The notes beneath the pieces were generated by a model. It saw only the letters and a program-made list of their open reading frames with translations. It searched no databases and was not told where the DNA came from. Shown piece after piece: positions 1 to 7,329 of a DNA stretch of 9,304 bases. The DNA comes from Succinimonas sp963628765. GTDB lineage: Bacteria; Pseudomonadota; Gammaproteobacteria; Enterobacterales; Succinivibrionaceae. The number at the start of each line of letters is the position of its first letter. The stretch's first letter is position 1. Location of the stretch: positions 1 to 9,304 of the forward strand of contig CAVGFV010000208.1 of assembly GCA_963628765.1 (NCBI GenBank). The letters are read 5' to 3'. The position numbers and the translations under genes were made by a program.

Positions 1-423
1 AATTAGAAATAAAATAGAGTTGGTCAAGAGAAGTTCGTAAACTATGTCAACATCCGGATTCGTTTAACAGCTATTTTACTTTTTGAGAAGTGGTCTCATT
101 TCTTTATGCATCTACCTACCACAAATGACTGGCGATCTTTAATTCAATTACGTAAACGACAAGTTCTTCTATTATCTTGAGATCGATAAAATCTTTAGGA
201 CTACCTGGAGAAATAGACTGCGATGACAGATTTTCATGAAGCTCTTCGATATCTTCCTGAACCACCTGCAATTTTATTAATAGTACGTTTGGACGACCGT
301 TGGAGTTTATATAAATATTAAAAAACAGCTAGTTCATTTTTTATATGAAGTTAATTTTCAGAATCATTGATATCACTGATACTTTAAAAGTCTTGATAAT
401 TCCTTACTGCCTATTAAAAACTG
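1..423. other. Gene-poor stretch with no convincing CDS
   Basis: I see no credible gene here. The longest open stretch is on the minus strand (119-328, 70 codons between a TAG at 329-331 and a TAG at 116-118). It has no ATG and no ribosome binding site, although its translation is rich in charged and hydrophobic residues and reads somewhat protein-like. On the plus strand a 32-codon ATG frame runs 223-321, with a GGAG at 207-210 that is too far upstream (12 nt) to be persuasive. The two frames overlap on opposite strands, so at most one could be real. The stretch may be decayed coding sequence or plain intergenic DNA. A palindrome cluster at 363-391 is listed separately. Confidence 0.5.
363..391. 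repeat. Cluster of short palindromes, ATCANTGAT twice in tandem
   Basis: Positions 363-371 and 372-380 are two abutting copies of ATCANTGAT (ATCATTGAT then ATCACTGAT). Each is itself a 9-bp odd palindrome, and together they form an 18-bp palindrome with one mismatched pair. Positions 381-391 follow directly as ACTTTAAAAGT, another odd palindrome. The arrangement resembles a protein-binding site, but no gene start lies next to it. It sits just beyond the fic terminator. The function is unknown and chance is possible in AT-rich DNA. Confidence 0.4.
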
Positions 424-461
424 AAAGTCTCGTCTACAACTAATAATAGACGAGAAACTTT
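411..461 (-). terminator. Rho-independent terminator of the fic gene, probably bidirectional
   Basis: A 9-bp perfect stem pairs 428-436 with 447-455 (core CTCGTCTA/TAGACGAG) around a 10-nt loop. A further AAAG/CTTT pairing (424-427 with 458-461) extends it across a 2-nt bulge. Read on the minus strand, the hairpin begins 3 nt after the fic stop codon and is followed by CAG and then a run of five T (420-416). Read on the plus strand it is followed by CTTTTG, so it may also stop transcription arriving from the left. Confidence 0.75.
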
Positions 462-463
462 TG

Positions 464-1549
464 TTATTGCATGACACACATTTTCTTGGCAATGTCAGCT
501 CTTAAATAGTAAGTAGATCTTCCGCTACCCTTTCTAACGATAACACCCTCTTCTGTAAGCCTATTAATTACATTTAAGCTAGAGGTCTTACCAATCTTCG
601 GACAATTAGTTACAACATTTATTGTAGTGAACTCTTTATCTTGAGTAGCCACAAATTTCTTAACAATGTCGTAGGCAGTACAGTTATTTGTAGAATTGTC
701 TGATAAGCCTGATTTATTTTCAAATTCTGTATAACACTTATAAATCGCTTGCAACAGGAACTTCACAAAAGGTGTGTAGTCATTCTTTCCATCAAGCCAA
801 TTTTTATTAGATTCTTCTAAAGCTTTGTAATAACGATCTTTAAAAATATCAAAAATTTTTTCAAGACTGAAATATTTGCCAATCTTATAGCCGGCCTTGC
901 TAAGTAGTAACTGAATAAGTAATCTACTAATTCGTGCATTGCTATCCTTGAATGGATGAATACTTAAGAAATCAACCACAAAAATCGGAATTAAAATTAA
1001 CGGATCAATGGTCTTCTTTTGGGTAGCTTGCTCATAGGCTACAAAGAGTTTCTCAACCGCAAGCGGAATTTCTGCAGGATCTAAAAGACTGTAGTTAGCA
1101 AATCTATCTTCTTCATTACCGAATTCAGAATATTGGTCTTGAGGAGTTCTATAACGTCCTGCATAAGCGTAATGGCTTTTCGCAAGAAGATTCTTGTGTA
1201 GCTGTAATAGAGAAGTAGGCTTCAACTGAAAGGTTTCTGGTTTATCAAAGAAGGTATCTAAGATTTCCCGATAATTCATAATCTGGAATTCAGGTGCAGT
1301 TTCAGGAGTAGTAGTAGTATTTCTAAAAAGCGCCTTTAGTCTGGTCTTTTTGGCAACAACACCCTCTAAGCCATTAGAGAATTCAGTACTTTGGCATTTA
1401 GAGATCTTTGAAAGTCTTTGGAGTTTTAAGGTTTCGTTTCTGACAAAAATTTCTTGTCTACCTTTATATTCATGGATCTGTGACACTATATAAAAAATAT
1501 TAGAGGTCCATAGTTTCCGTTCCAAGAAACTGTAGTCAAAAGTTCTCAT
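464..1549 (-). CDS. Fic-domain protein with N-terminal inhibitory motif and C-terminal winged helix
   Basis: A 361-residue protein of the Fic family. Members usually transfer AMP or another phosphate-containing group to hydroxyl side chains of target proteins. Residues 1-110 form the N-terminal region that precedes the Fic core in this subfamily. It includes SNGLEG (58-63), which fits the (S/T)xxxE(G/N) inhibitory-helix motif whose Glu blocks productive ATP binding. The Fic core spans about 115-275, with AGRYRT (130-135) near the flap and the active-site loop HPFKDSNARISR at 198-209. The canonical loop is HxFx(D/E)GNGRxxR: His198, Phe200, Asp202, Asn204, Arg206 and Arg209 are kept, but both glycines are replaced (Ser203, Ala205). 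Residues about 290-350 look like a winged-helix DNA-binding domain (helix near 318-333, wing near 338-348), suggesting autoregulation or targeting. An in-frame TAA two codons upstream (1553-1555) fixes the start, which has only a weak AGGTAA upstream. It is transcribed alone, divergently from sbcD. Family membership is confident; the reaction and target are not. Confidence 0.9.
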   Translation of the reverse strand: MRTFDYSFLERKLWTSNIFYIVSQIHEYKGRQEIFVRNETLKLQRLSKISKCQSTEFSNGLEGVVAKKTRLKALFRNTTTTPETAPEFQIMNYREILDTFFDKPETFQLKPTSLLQLHKNLLAKSHYAYAGRYRTPQDQYSEFGNEEDRFANYSLLDPAEIPLAVEKLFVAYEQATQKKTIDPLILIPIFVVDFLSIHPFKDSNARISRLLIQLLLSKAGYKIGKYFSLEKIFDIFKDRYYKALEESNKNWLDGKNDYTPFVKFLLQAIYKCYTEFENKSGLSDNSTNNCTAYDIVKKFVATQDKEFTTINVVTNCPKIGKTSSLNVINRLTEEGVIVRKGSGRSTYYLRADIAKKMCVMQ

Positions 1550-1601
1550 CGCTTACCTACATCGATTTTGTCTTTTCTTCTTCATTATTTTACGCCGGTG
1601 T

Positions 1602-1630
1602 ATGATACGAAAAAATGTGATGAATGTAAA
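1602..1630 (-). promoter_or_regulatory. Sigma-70-type promoter for fic
   Basis: On the minus strand, TTTACA (1630-1625) and TATCAT (1607-1602) are separated by exactly 17 bp, each one base off the consensus hexamer. Transcription would start near 1595, giving a leader of about 45 nt. The position and orientation fit the fic gene at 1549. No expression data are available, so this is a sequence-only prediction. Confidence 0.65.
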
Positions 1631-1838
1631 ACTTTATTATTACTTATTTTTCAATTAAAGCTTTTTTAATGAACGGTTGAGACATAAATTGTTGAATTTG
1701 CGCAAAAAGTTAATTTAGTGTAGAAACTCTTACCTTATTTATGGCTATTCATGCATCATCAAGTTCGCCTATTTTTCACTCTCTCAAAAAGCCACATATC
1801 ACATTTTAGACAAGAGAATTTAAAATCTTTCACCAAAC

Positions 1839-1852
1839 TTCAAATATTTGAA
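1839..1852. repeat. Perfect 14-bp palindrome upstream of the sbcD promoter
   Basis: TTCAAATATTTGAA is its own reverse complement. It lies 17 bp upstream of the proposed sbcD -35 element. It shares the octamer TTCAAATA with a second palindrome at 1875-1888 (there at 1873-1880), with the two centres 36 bp apart. This looks like a possible operator; no regulator can be named from the sequence. Confidence 0.5.
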
Positions 1853-1869
1853 ACATAAAGCGTGGTGTA

Positions 1870-1900
1870 TTGTTCAAATAATTATTTGTTATCGTATAAA
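1870..1900 (+). promoter_or_regulatory. Candidate sigma-70-type promoter for sbcDC
   Basis: TTGTTC (1870-1875) and TATAAA (1895-1900) form a possible -35/-10 pair with a long 19-bp spacer, so the promoter would be weak or dependent on a regulator. Transcription would start near 1907, about 64 nt before the sbcD start. A perfect palindrome occupies most of the spacer. Confidence 0.4.
1875..1888. repeat. Perfect 14-bp palindrome inside the sbcD promoter spacer
   Basis: CAAATAATTATTTG is a perfect inverted repeat lying between the proposed -35 and -10 hexamers, where a bound repressor would block RNA polymerase. It shares CAAAT/ATTTG half-sites with the palindrome at 1839-1852, but with 4 bp between the halves instead of none, so one dimeric protein may not recognise both in the same way. 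Confidence 0.5.
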
Positions 1901-1960
1901 ATATAGATGTTAAATTCACCATCCTTTTAATAGCAGCAAAGCTATATGGTACGCATTCCT

Positions 1961-1964
1961 AAGG
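1961..1964 (+). promoter_or_regulatory. Ribosome binding site of sbcD
   Basis: AAGG (within TAAGGT) ends 6 nt before the ATG at 1971. It supports this start, which also places the conserved metal-binding DWH motif at residues 9-11, as expected for SbcD. Confidence 0.6.
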
Positions 1965-1970
1965 TATCAC

Positions 1971-3341
1971 ATGATCAAATTTCTACATACTTCTGATTGG
2001 CATATTGGCCATCTCTTAAATTCTTATAGCACTGAATATGAAACTAAATGCTTCTTTGATTTTCTGAAAAAGGAAGCAAAGGAAAAACAAGTAGATGCCA
2101 TTATAGTAAGTGGAGATATTTTTCATAACGCGCGATCTTCAGAAGAAGTAGTAAAACTGTTCACTGAATGCGTAAACCAATTTCAAGCAGAATTACCTAA
2201 CACCGAAGTAATATTTACCGCGGGAAACCACGATGGCCTTCTGTACATCCAAAACGTTGGCAGATATCTTAATCTTGGAAAAAACCTGCATGCTGTAGGT
2301 GTTATAGAAATGGAAGACATTCCTGGGGCCAAGGAAGGTGAAGCTCAAAAATCTATAAAAATTGAACAATCTGTATTTCCAATAAAAAATGCAGCAGGTA
2401 ACGTTGGGGCTATCGTTATCGCCCTTCCTTACATTCGTAGTTTTTATGATATTAAAGATTTATTTTCCAATGAGGAATGGCTTTGCGAGAACATTGAAGA
2501 AGGTAAATATTCCCTCAGGATGGGACTTCTTATCCAAAAATACTTAGCCAAGATTAATGAACATGAAGAATGGCATAACCTGCCAGTTATTTTGATGGCT
2601 CATATGGATTTAGACAAACTTAATCCTGATGAATATGTAAACCCTAAAAATTTTAATGGTCTTTCATATGTAGCTCTTGGGCATATTCATAAAAAGCACG
2701 TAATCAAAGCCACAGATGAATCCTTACCTCTTATTTATTATTGCGGTTCTCCAATACCTATTAACTTTAATGAAATTAACTACGAACATTCTATTTCATT
2801 AGTTACCATTGATGACAACAACAAAGTTTCTCGTGAAGATATTCAAGTACCTAGAGCTATTAATTTAATAAGAATACCTGAACAAGGAGGCGCCTCTAGA
2901 GATGAGGTCTTTACGTGCCTTCAAGAACTATTAAATGAACCAAAACCAAAAAGTGAACCAGATCTAAGACCTTACCTTTATATCGAATTTAACGTACCAG
3001 CTGGGCTTGACCAAAACGCTCAAAAACAAGAAATAAACAGTCATATAGCTGGTCTACGTCCAAAAATAAAAGAACACTTCAAATTCGAAGGTCATGTTTT
3101 TTCCAAACACCTAAATACACAATCAACTCAACGTAATGTCCGCCTTACACAAGATGATGTTTCAAACCTTATTCCACAAGATATGTTTCGCAAATTTTTA
3201 GAAGATACCAGTGTTGCAATGAATTATGAAGATCAAGATAAAGATTTGCTCGCTAACGCCTTTGATGAAGTAGTTAAAGAAGTTGAAAAAGAAGAGCAAG
3301 AACGTGCAAATGCCAATGTGGATGATGGTAGCTTAAAGTAA
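1971..3341 (+). CDS. sbcD: SbcCD nuclease complex, subunit D (Mre11-type phosphoesterase)
   Basis: A 456-residue nuclease subunit of the SbcCD complex, which cleaves DNA hairpins and opens protein-blocked double-strand ends in an ATP- and Mn-dependent way. The calcineurin-like phosphoesterase core spans about 1-265. The metal-site motifs are all present: SDWH (Asp9, His11), SGDIFHN (Asp49), GNHD (Asn86, His87), AHMD (His211) and GHIH (His238, His240), followed by CGSP (258-261). Residues about 295-385 match the position of the DNA-capping domain. The last 70 or so residues form a charged tail that is probably helical and would contact the base of the SbcC coiled coil. At 456 residues it is somewhat longer than E. 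coli SbcD (about 400). The catalytic set appears complete. It is cotranscribed with sbcC, which starts 22 bp downstream. Confidence 0.95.
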   Translation: MIKFLHTSDWHIGHLLNSYSTEYETKCFFDFLKKEAKEKQVDAIIVSGDIFHNARSSEEVVKLFTECVNQFQAELPNTEVIFTAGNHDGLLYIQNVGRYLNLGKNLHAVGVIEMEDIPGAKEGEAQKSIKIEQSVFPIKNAAGNVGAIVIALPYIRSFYDIKDLFSNEEWLCENIEEGKYSLRMGLLIQKYLAKINEHEEWHNLPVILMAHMDLDKLNPDEYVNPKNFNGLSYVALGHIHKKHVIKATDESLPLIYYCGSPIPINFNEINYEHSISLVTIDDNNKVSREDIQVPRAINLIRIPEQGGASRDEVFTCLQELLNEPKPKSEPDLRPYLYIEFNVPAGLDQNAQKQEINSHIAGLRPKIKEHFKFEGHVFSKHLNTQSTQRNVRLTQDDVSNLIPQDMFRKFLEDTSVAMNYEDQDKDLLANAFDEVVKEVEKEEQERANANVDDGSLK

Positions 3342-3349
3342 GTAATAAA

Positions 3350-3354
3350 AAGGA
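3350..3354 (+). promoter_or_regulatory. Ribosome binding site of sbcC
   Basis: AAGGA lies 9 nt before the ATG at 3364, in the short gap after the sbcD stop. It supports independent translation of sbcC from the shared mRNA. Confidence 0.65.
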
Positions 3355-3363
3355 TAATAAAAA

Positions 3364-6300
3364 ATGCGTATTTTAAAAGTTTCAGGCGAAAATATCGCAA
3401 GCTTAAAAAATTTTGAATTTGATTTCGATAAACTTAGTCAATCAGGCGTATTTGCTATTACTGGACCTACTGGTGCTGGTAAATCCACCATTTTAGATGC
3501 AATTCTTATTGCTCTTTATAATAATGCGCCTCGCTATAACATTGATGGAGCAAAGGGGACTAAAAATACTCTAAAAGCTAAGAATACAGGTAACATAATT
3601 TCAAAAGGAGAAACTAAAGGTCATATTACAGTTGAAATTTATGACAACCAAGAGCACCTTTTAGAAGTGACATGGGATGGAAACTTAAAAGAAACCAAAA
3701 ATGGAGAACTGGAATTTAAATACAAAAGAACTCTATATGATAAAGATGCAGAAACTCCTGTAATCGAAGGCACAACAAATGTTCAAAAAGCCATTGATGA
3801 TCACTTACAATTAAATTATGAACAATTTACAAAGTCTGTAATGCTACCTCAAGGCCAGTTTAGTAGTTTTCTAGAAGCTAAGCCATCAGAACGAGGAGAG
3901 CTTTTAAGAAAAATTTCAGGCGACGATATCTACTATAATATCATTCAAAAATTAGGTGAAAAAAAGGCAGAGTTCGATAGTGAAGATAAAGAATATGATT
4001 TTTCGATAAAAGAAAAAGAGCAAAAACTTCTTCCTAAAGACGAAATGGCTAAAAAACAAAATGAATTCTTAGCTATAGATTCAGAAATCAAAAATCTCAA
4101 TGCTATTACTAAAAATATAGATAATTGGTCAAACAAACTTACTAGCTACTTAGATAGTGTAAAAAATGAAAAAAGTGCCGATAACAAACATAAACAAGCT
4201 GAATTAGCTTTACAAAATTTAATACCAACAGAAGAGCGTATCAAAAAATATGATAATGCTATCAGCAAAAAAAGTGTCTATGATAGCTACATCAAAAGCG
4301 AAAAGGATTTTGAAGACAATCAAAATAACATCCAGATATGCCTGAAAGATCAAGAAAGACTTACTAAAGATTTAACTGATGCCGAAAGGGAAGCTGAAAA
4401 CTGCCATAAGCAATTTGATGAACTAAAAAAATCAGAAAACTCTTTACTTAACAGCTATGCAGATGCAAAGAGGTTAGATGGCCTTATTAAAGATAAAGAA
4501 GCAACTTCTTTGGAAGGTAAAAAGGCATTAGCAAAAGCAAAGAATGAGAAAGATAAAGCTCAAAAAGAGTTCGACGACAATAAGAGTCACATTGAATCTT
4601 TAACAGCAGATATTTCAAAAATTCAGAATTATTTGGACAGCAAAAAAGCATTAGAAAATCTAGCCAATAATACAGAACTTATCTCTAAATATATTGGAGA
4701 TTATGAATCAACTAATAACGATATCAAAAAAAATGCAAACCAGATATCCAAAAATATAAAAGATAAGAATAAAAAAGAAGAAGAACTTAAAGGATTAAAT
4801 CAGAAAAACGCAGGCAATGGAGAACAGTTAAAACAACAACTAGAAAAAGCTTTTGTAGTGGCTAATAGGCTTACTGATTTACTTAAATTACTGAGAATTA
4901 ACGATGCTAGTAAGTTTCCAGAATTAGCGACTACAACTCGTAATAAAATGGATTCATTGAAAAATGAAACACAAGTAATAGGAAATAAAAAAGAAGAACT
5001 TACTTCATTAAGCAGTACTCTAACACAAGTTTCTTTGTTAATAGATGACAATCAAAAACACGATGAAAATATAACTTTGCTCACAAAAGAAATCCAAGAA
5101 CTACGTAAAAACCTCAATTTCGTAGAAGATCAAACCCAAAAATTGGTACAAAACCAAAAGCTTGCAAAAGTCGCTTTAGCTGAAGCCCAGATTATTTCTA
5201 AATTACAAGAATACCGTAACGATCTTCATGATGGTAAGCCATGCCCTCTTTGTGGTTCTATAAGCCATGATCTGAATAGAATTACCAGTTATGCAAGTTT
5301 AGATATTAACGATTGTGAGAAAGTAGCCCAAGAAGCAGAAGAAACAGTAAGTAAAAACTCAACTTCTAAAGCAACTTTAAAAGCTCAGATAAGTAGTAAG
5401 GAAGAAAATTTAGAAACGGAGAAGAAACAATACACACAAAATCTTAATGAAATAGAACGTATTCAAAAAGAAATTATTTCAAATTCTAGCTTAACCGCAA
5501 TCTTTTCCGAACACAAAGATCTAATAACTATTGATAATTCAATAAATCTTTCGGTAAGAGATGAATTTAATAAATTTGATGGGCAAGTCCGTGATCTATT
5601 AAATTTGCACAAAGATAAAATTTCAGAACTTAATCAGTCATATTCAGATCTTTATAATAATTACATGGAACTTAACGGGATTATTCAAGGTTACCAAGAA
5701 ATAAATAAAGATATGGATAAAATTTTATCAGATATAAAATTAGGACAAAGTTTTATAAATGAAAAGGATCAAAACATCACAACGCTTGAAAATGACCAAA
5801 AAGACATACTTGCAAAGAAAGATGAACACATAACCCAAATTAAAACCTATTGGCCTGAATGGACAGAAGCTATTACTTCTCAAGTATTTAAGAATGAATG
5901 GGAAAGTATCTTTAAAGAATATCTTAGCAATAAAAAAGGCCTTGATGATAAAACATCGAAGCTTACAACTTGCCAAGGTAAGGTGGGCTTATTAACATCA
6001 TCTCTCAAAGATTCTGATGATAGATTAAGTAATGCCCAAATAAAATTCGATACGTCAAAGAAGGAATTATCGGAATGCCAAGATAAAAGAAAACAAATAT
6101 TCGACGGTGATGATGCTGATATTAGAAAAAATGCTTTCTATAAAGAACTTGAGGAACTTAATAATAAGGTAACTGAAAAAAATAAGAAAAAAGAAGAACT
6201 TACTAATAGCATCTCTGGTATAAACGGCAAAATTTCTACCCTTGAAACCCAGAAACAATCTTTAACAACCACCAAAGGCGCTAACAAAAAATCTTTGGAT

Positions 6301-7224
6301 GAAATGTTAGCTTCCCAGGGGACAACTGTTGAGGAATATCAAGAATTAATTAGCCTCTCTGAGAACAAGATCAATGAAGATAAAAAGAGAATCGCTGATG
6401 CTAGAGAAAACAAAACTAAAGCTGAGCAAAGTTGGGAATTAGCTAAAGTAGAAACTCAAAAGGCCAATAAAGAACTTGAAGATGCTGAATCCAAGCTTCC
6501 AAAAGAAAGCTTAAATGAAAACGTACCACATACCCTAGTTGATGGTTATCAAGAAGAAATTAAAAAACAACTTACTGATAACAACAAAAAGCGTGATGAT
6601 TTAAATCACTCTATTAAAGGACAAGAGGAACTAGAAGAGGAAATTAAAACATTAAAATCCCAACATGAAGCAAAAATCAAAGACAGTAAAGCACTCCGCT
6701 TTATCGCTAAGGAATTTGGTGCCAAAGATAACGCCATCAATAATAGTGCCTTCATGAAATATGTCCAAGGATTCTTATTTGAGAATCTTATCGACAAAGC
6801 GAACACCTATATCCAACAGTATAACCAACGCTATGAACTACAGATTCTCCATACCGAGGGTTCTAGCAATGATTTGAATTTTGGAGTTCTAGATAACTAC
6901 AATAGCGAACAATTCCGCTATGCCCAACACTTATCTGGTGGTGAAAAGTTCATGGTAGCCTTGTCCTTAGCCATTGCCCTATCAGATATGTCTGGCGGTG
7001 CATTAGGTAAGCTTGAAAACTTATTTATCGATGAAGGTTTCGGAACCTTGGATAGTGATAACTTTAACAACGTTTTGAACTTCTTAAGTAATCTCGGTAA
7101 AGGCAACCGTAGTATCGGAATTATTACCCACGTAGAAGAAGCGGAAGAAAAGATTCCTGCTCAAATACGTGTAACTCCGAAAAAGGATGAACCTTTCAGC
7201 GATATTGAAATAATTACGGAATAG
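3364..7224 (+). CDS. sbcC: SbcCD nuclease complex, subunit C (Rad50-type ATPase with zinc hook)
   Basis: A 1286-residue SMC/Rad50-like ATPase that partners SbcD. ATP binding and hydrolysis by its paired heads controls DNA access to the nuclease. The N-terminal head has Walker A GPTGAGKS (34-41) and the Q-loop region MLPQGQF (160-166). A very long Lys/Glu/Asn-rich coiled coil runs from about 185 to 1130. It is broken near the middle by the zinc-hook motif CPLC (Cys627, Cys630), through which two SbcC molecules join. The C-terminal head has the ABC signature LSGGEK (1190-1195), Walker B LFIDEGFGTLD (1220-1230, catalytic Glu1224) and the H-loop His1256. All ATPase motifs are intact. E. coli SbcC has 1048 residues, so this one is about 240 longer, nearly all in the coiled coil. 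It is the second gene of the sbcDC operon and ends at a region of three hairpins. Confidence 0.96.
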   Translation: MRILKVSGENIASLKNFEFDFDKLSQSGVFAITGPTGAGKSTILDAILIALYNNAPRYNIDGAKGTKNTLKAKNTGNIISKGETKGHITVEIYDNQEHLLEVTWDGNLKETKNGELEFKYKRTLYDKDAETPVIEGTTNVQKAIDDHLQLNYEQFTKSVMLPQGQFSSFLEAKPSERGELLRKISGDDIYYNIIQKLGEKKAEFDSEDKEYDFSIKEKEQKLLPKDEMAKKQNEFLAIDSEIKNLNAITKNIDNWSNKLTSYLDSVKNEKSADNKHKQAELALQNLIPTEERIKKYDNAISKKSVYDSYIKSEKDFEDNQNNIQICLKDQERLTKDLTDAEREAENCHKQFDELKKSENSLLNSYADAKRLDGLIKDKEATSLEGKKALAKAKNEKDKAQKEFDDNKSHIESLTADISKIQNYLDSKKALENLANNTELISKYIGDYESTNNDIKKNANQISKNIKDKNKKEEELKGLNQKNAGNGEQLKQQLEKAFVVANRLTDLLKLLRINDASKFPELATTTRNKMDSLKNETQVIGNKKEELTSLSSTLTQVSLLIDDNQKHDENITLLTKEIQELRKNLNFVEDQTQKLVQNQKLAKVALAEAQIISKLQEYRNDLHDGKPCPLCGSISHDLNRITSYASLDINDCEKVAQEAEETVSKNSTSKATLKAQISSKEENLETEKKQYTQNLNEIERIQKEIISNSSLTAIFSEHKDLITIDNSINLSVRDEFNKFDGQVRDLLNLHKDKISELNQSYSDLYNNYMELNGIIQGYQEINKDMDKILSDIKLGQSFINEKDQNITTLENDQKDILAKKDEHITQIKTYWPEWTEAITSQVFKNEWESIFKEYLSNKKGLDDKTSKLTTCQGKVGLLTSSLKDSDDRLSNAQIKFDTSKKELSECQDKRKQIFDGDDADIRKNAFYKELEELNNKVTEKNKKKEELTNSISGINGKISTLETQKQSLTTTKGANKKSLDEMLASQGTTVEEYQELISLSENKINEDKKRIADARENKTKAEQSWELAKVETQKANKELEDAESKLPKESLNENVPHTLVDGYQEEIKKQLTDNNKKRDDLNHSIKGQEELEEEIKTLKSQHEAKIKDSKALRFIAKEFGAKDNAINNSAFMKYVQGFLFENLIDKANTYIQQYNQRYELQILHTEGSSNDLNFGVLDNYNSEQFRYAQHLSGGEKFMVALSLAIALSDMSGGALGKLENLFIDEGFGTLDSDNFNNVLNFLSNLGKGNRSIGIITHVEEAEEKIPAQIRVTPKKDEPFSDIEIITE

Positions 7225-7237
7225 GGACTTTTGAAGC

Positions 7238-7268
7238 GGTGGCTTTCTAAGATTTTAAGAAAGCTACC
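7238..7268 (+). other. Hairpin just after sbcC
   Basis: An 11-bp stem with one G-T pair (7238-7248 with 7258-7268, core GGCTTTCT/AGAAAGC) encloses a 9-nt loop. The outer bases AAGCG (7234-7238) could alternatively pair with CGCTT (7277-7281). No T run follows, so it is not a classical terminator. It could protect the 3' end of the sbcDC message or help pause polymerase. Confidence 0.5.
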
Positions 7269-7279
7269 TCACGAAGCGC

Positions 7280-7310
7280 TTTAGAAAATCTTAACTAGGA
7301 TTTTTCTAAA
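7280..7310. other. Second, AT-rich imperfect hairpin downstream of sbcC
   Basis: TTTAGAAAATC (7280-7290) pairs with GATTTTTCTAAA (7299-7310) with a single bulged base and an 8-nt loop. It lies between the first hairpin and the convergent terminator. It is AT-rich and therefore weak; its role is unknown. Confidence 0.35.
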
Positions 7311-7329
7311 ACTCAGGAACTTCCTTCCA

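Larger units (their letters stand above)
1550..1970. other. Divergent intergenic region between fic and sbcD
   Basis: This 421-bp region carries the two divergent promoters and two palindromes listed separately. The middle part (about 1640-1835) shows nothing I can assign. A 22-codon ATG frame at 1741-1809 on the plus strand lacks a ribosome binding site, and I do not treat it as a gene. On the minus strand a 10-codon ATG frame (1585-1553) ends just before the fic start and is discussed as a finding. Confidence 0.6.

Noticed and set aside
223..321. 32-codon plus-strand frame near the left edge
   Set aside because: The nearest purine-rich site (GGAG at 207-210) is 12 nt from the ATG, and another open frame overlaps on the opposite strand. 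There is not enough evidence to call a gene.
1741..1809. 22-codon plus-strand frame in the fic-sbcD intergenic region
   Set aside because: It has no ribosome binding site, no recognisable composition and no adjacent promoter; a frame of this length is expected by chance.
1550..1970. LexA-type SOS box controlling sbcDC
   Set aside because: I did not find a CTGT-N8-ACAG palindrome in the intergenic region; the palindromes present are of the unrelated CAAAT/ATTTG type.
3945..7106. Several antisense open frames of 62-83 codons within sbcC
   Set aside because: They lie opposite a clearly coding gene with intact motifs and have Phe/Leu/Ser-rich translations typical of the complement of Lys/Glu/Asn-rich codons. 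They have no supporting signals.
464..7224. Fic plus SbcC/SbcD as a single novel defence system
   Set aside because: fic is divergent with its own promoter and terminator. SbcC and SbcD carry all standard housekeeping motifs (P-loop, zinc hook, signature, phosphoesterase ligands). Adjacency alone in one window does not support a joint function.
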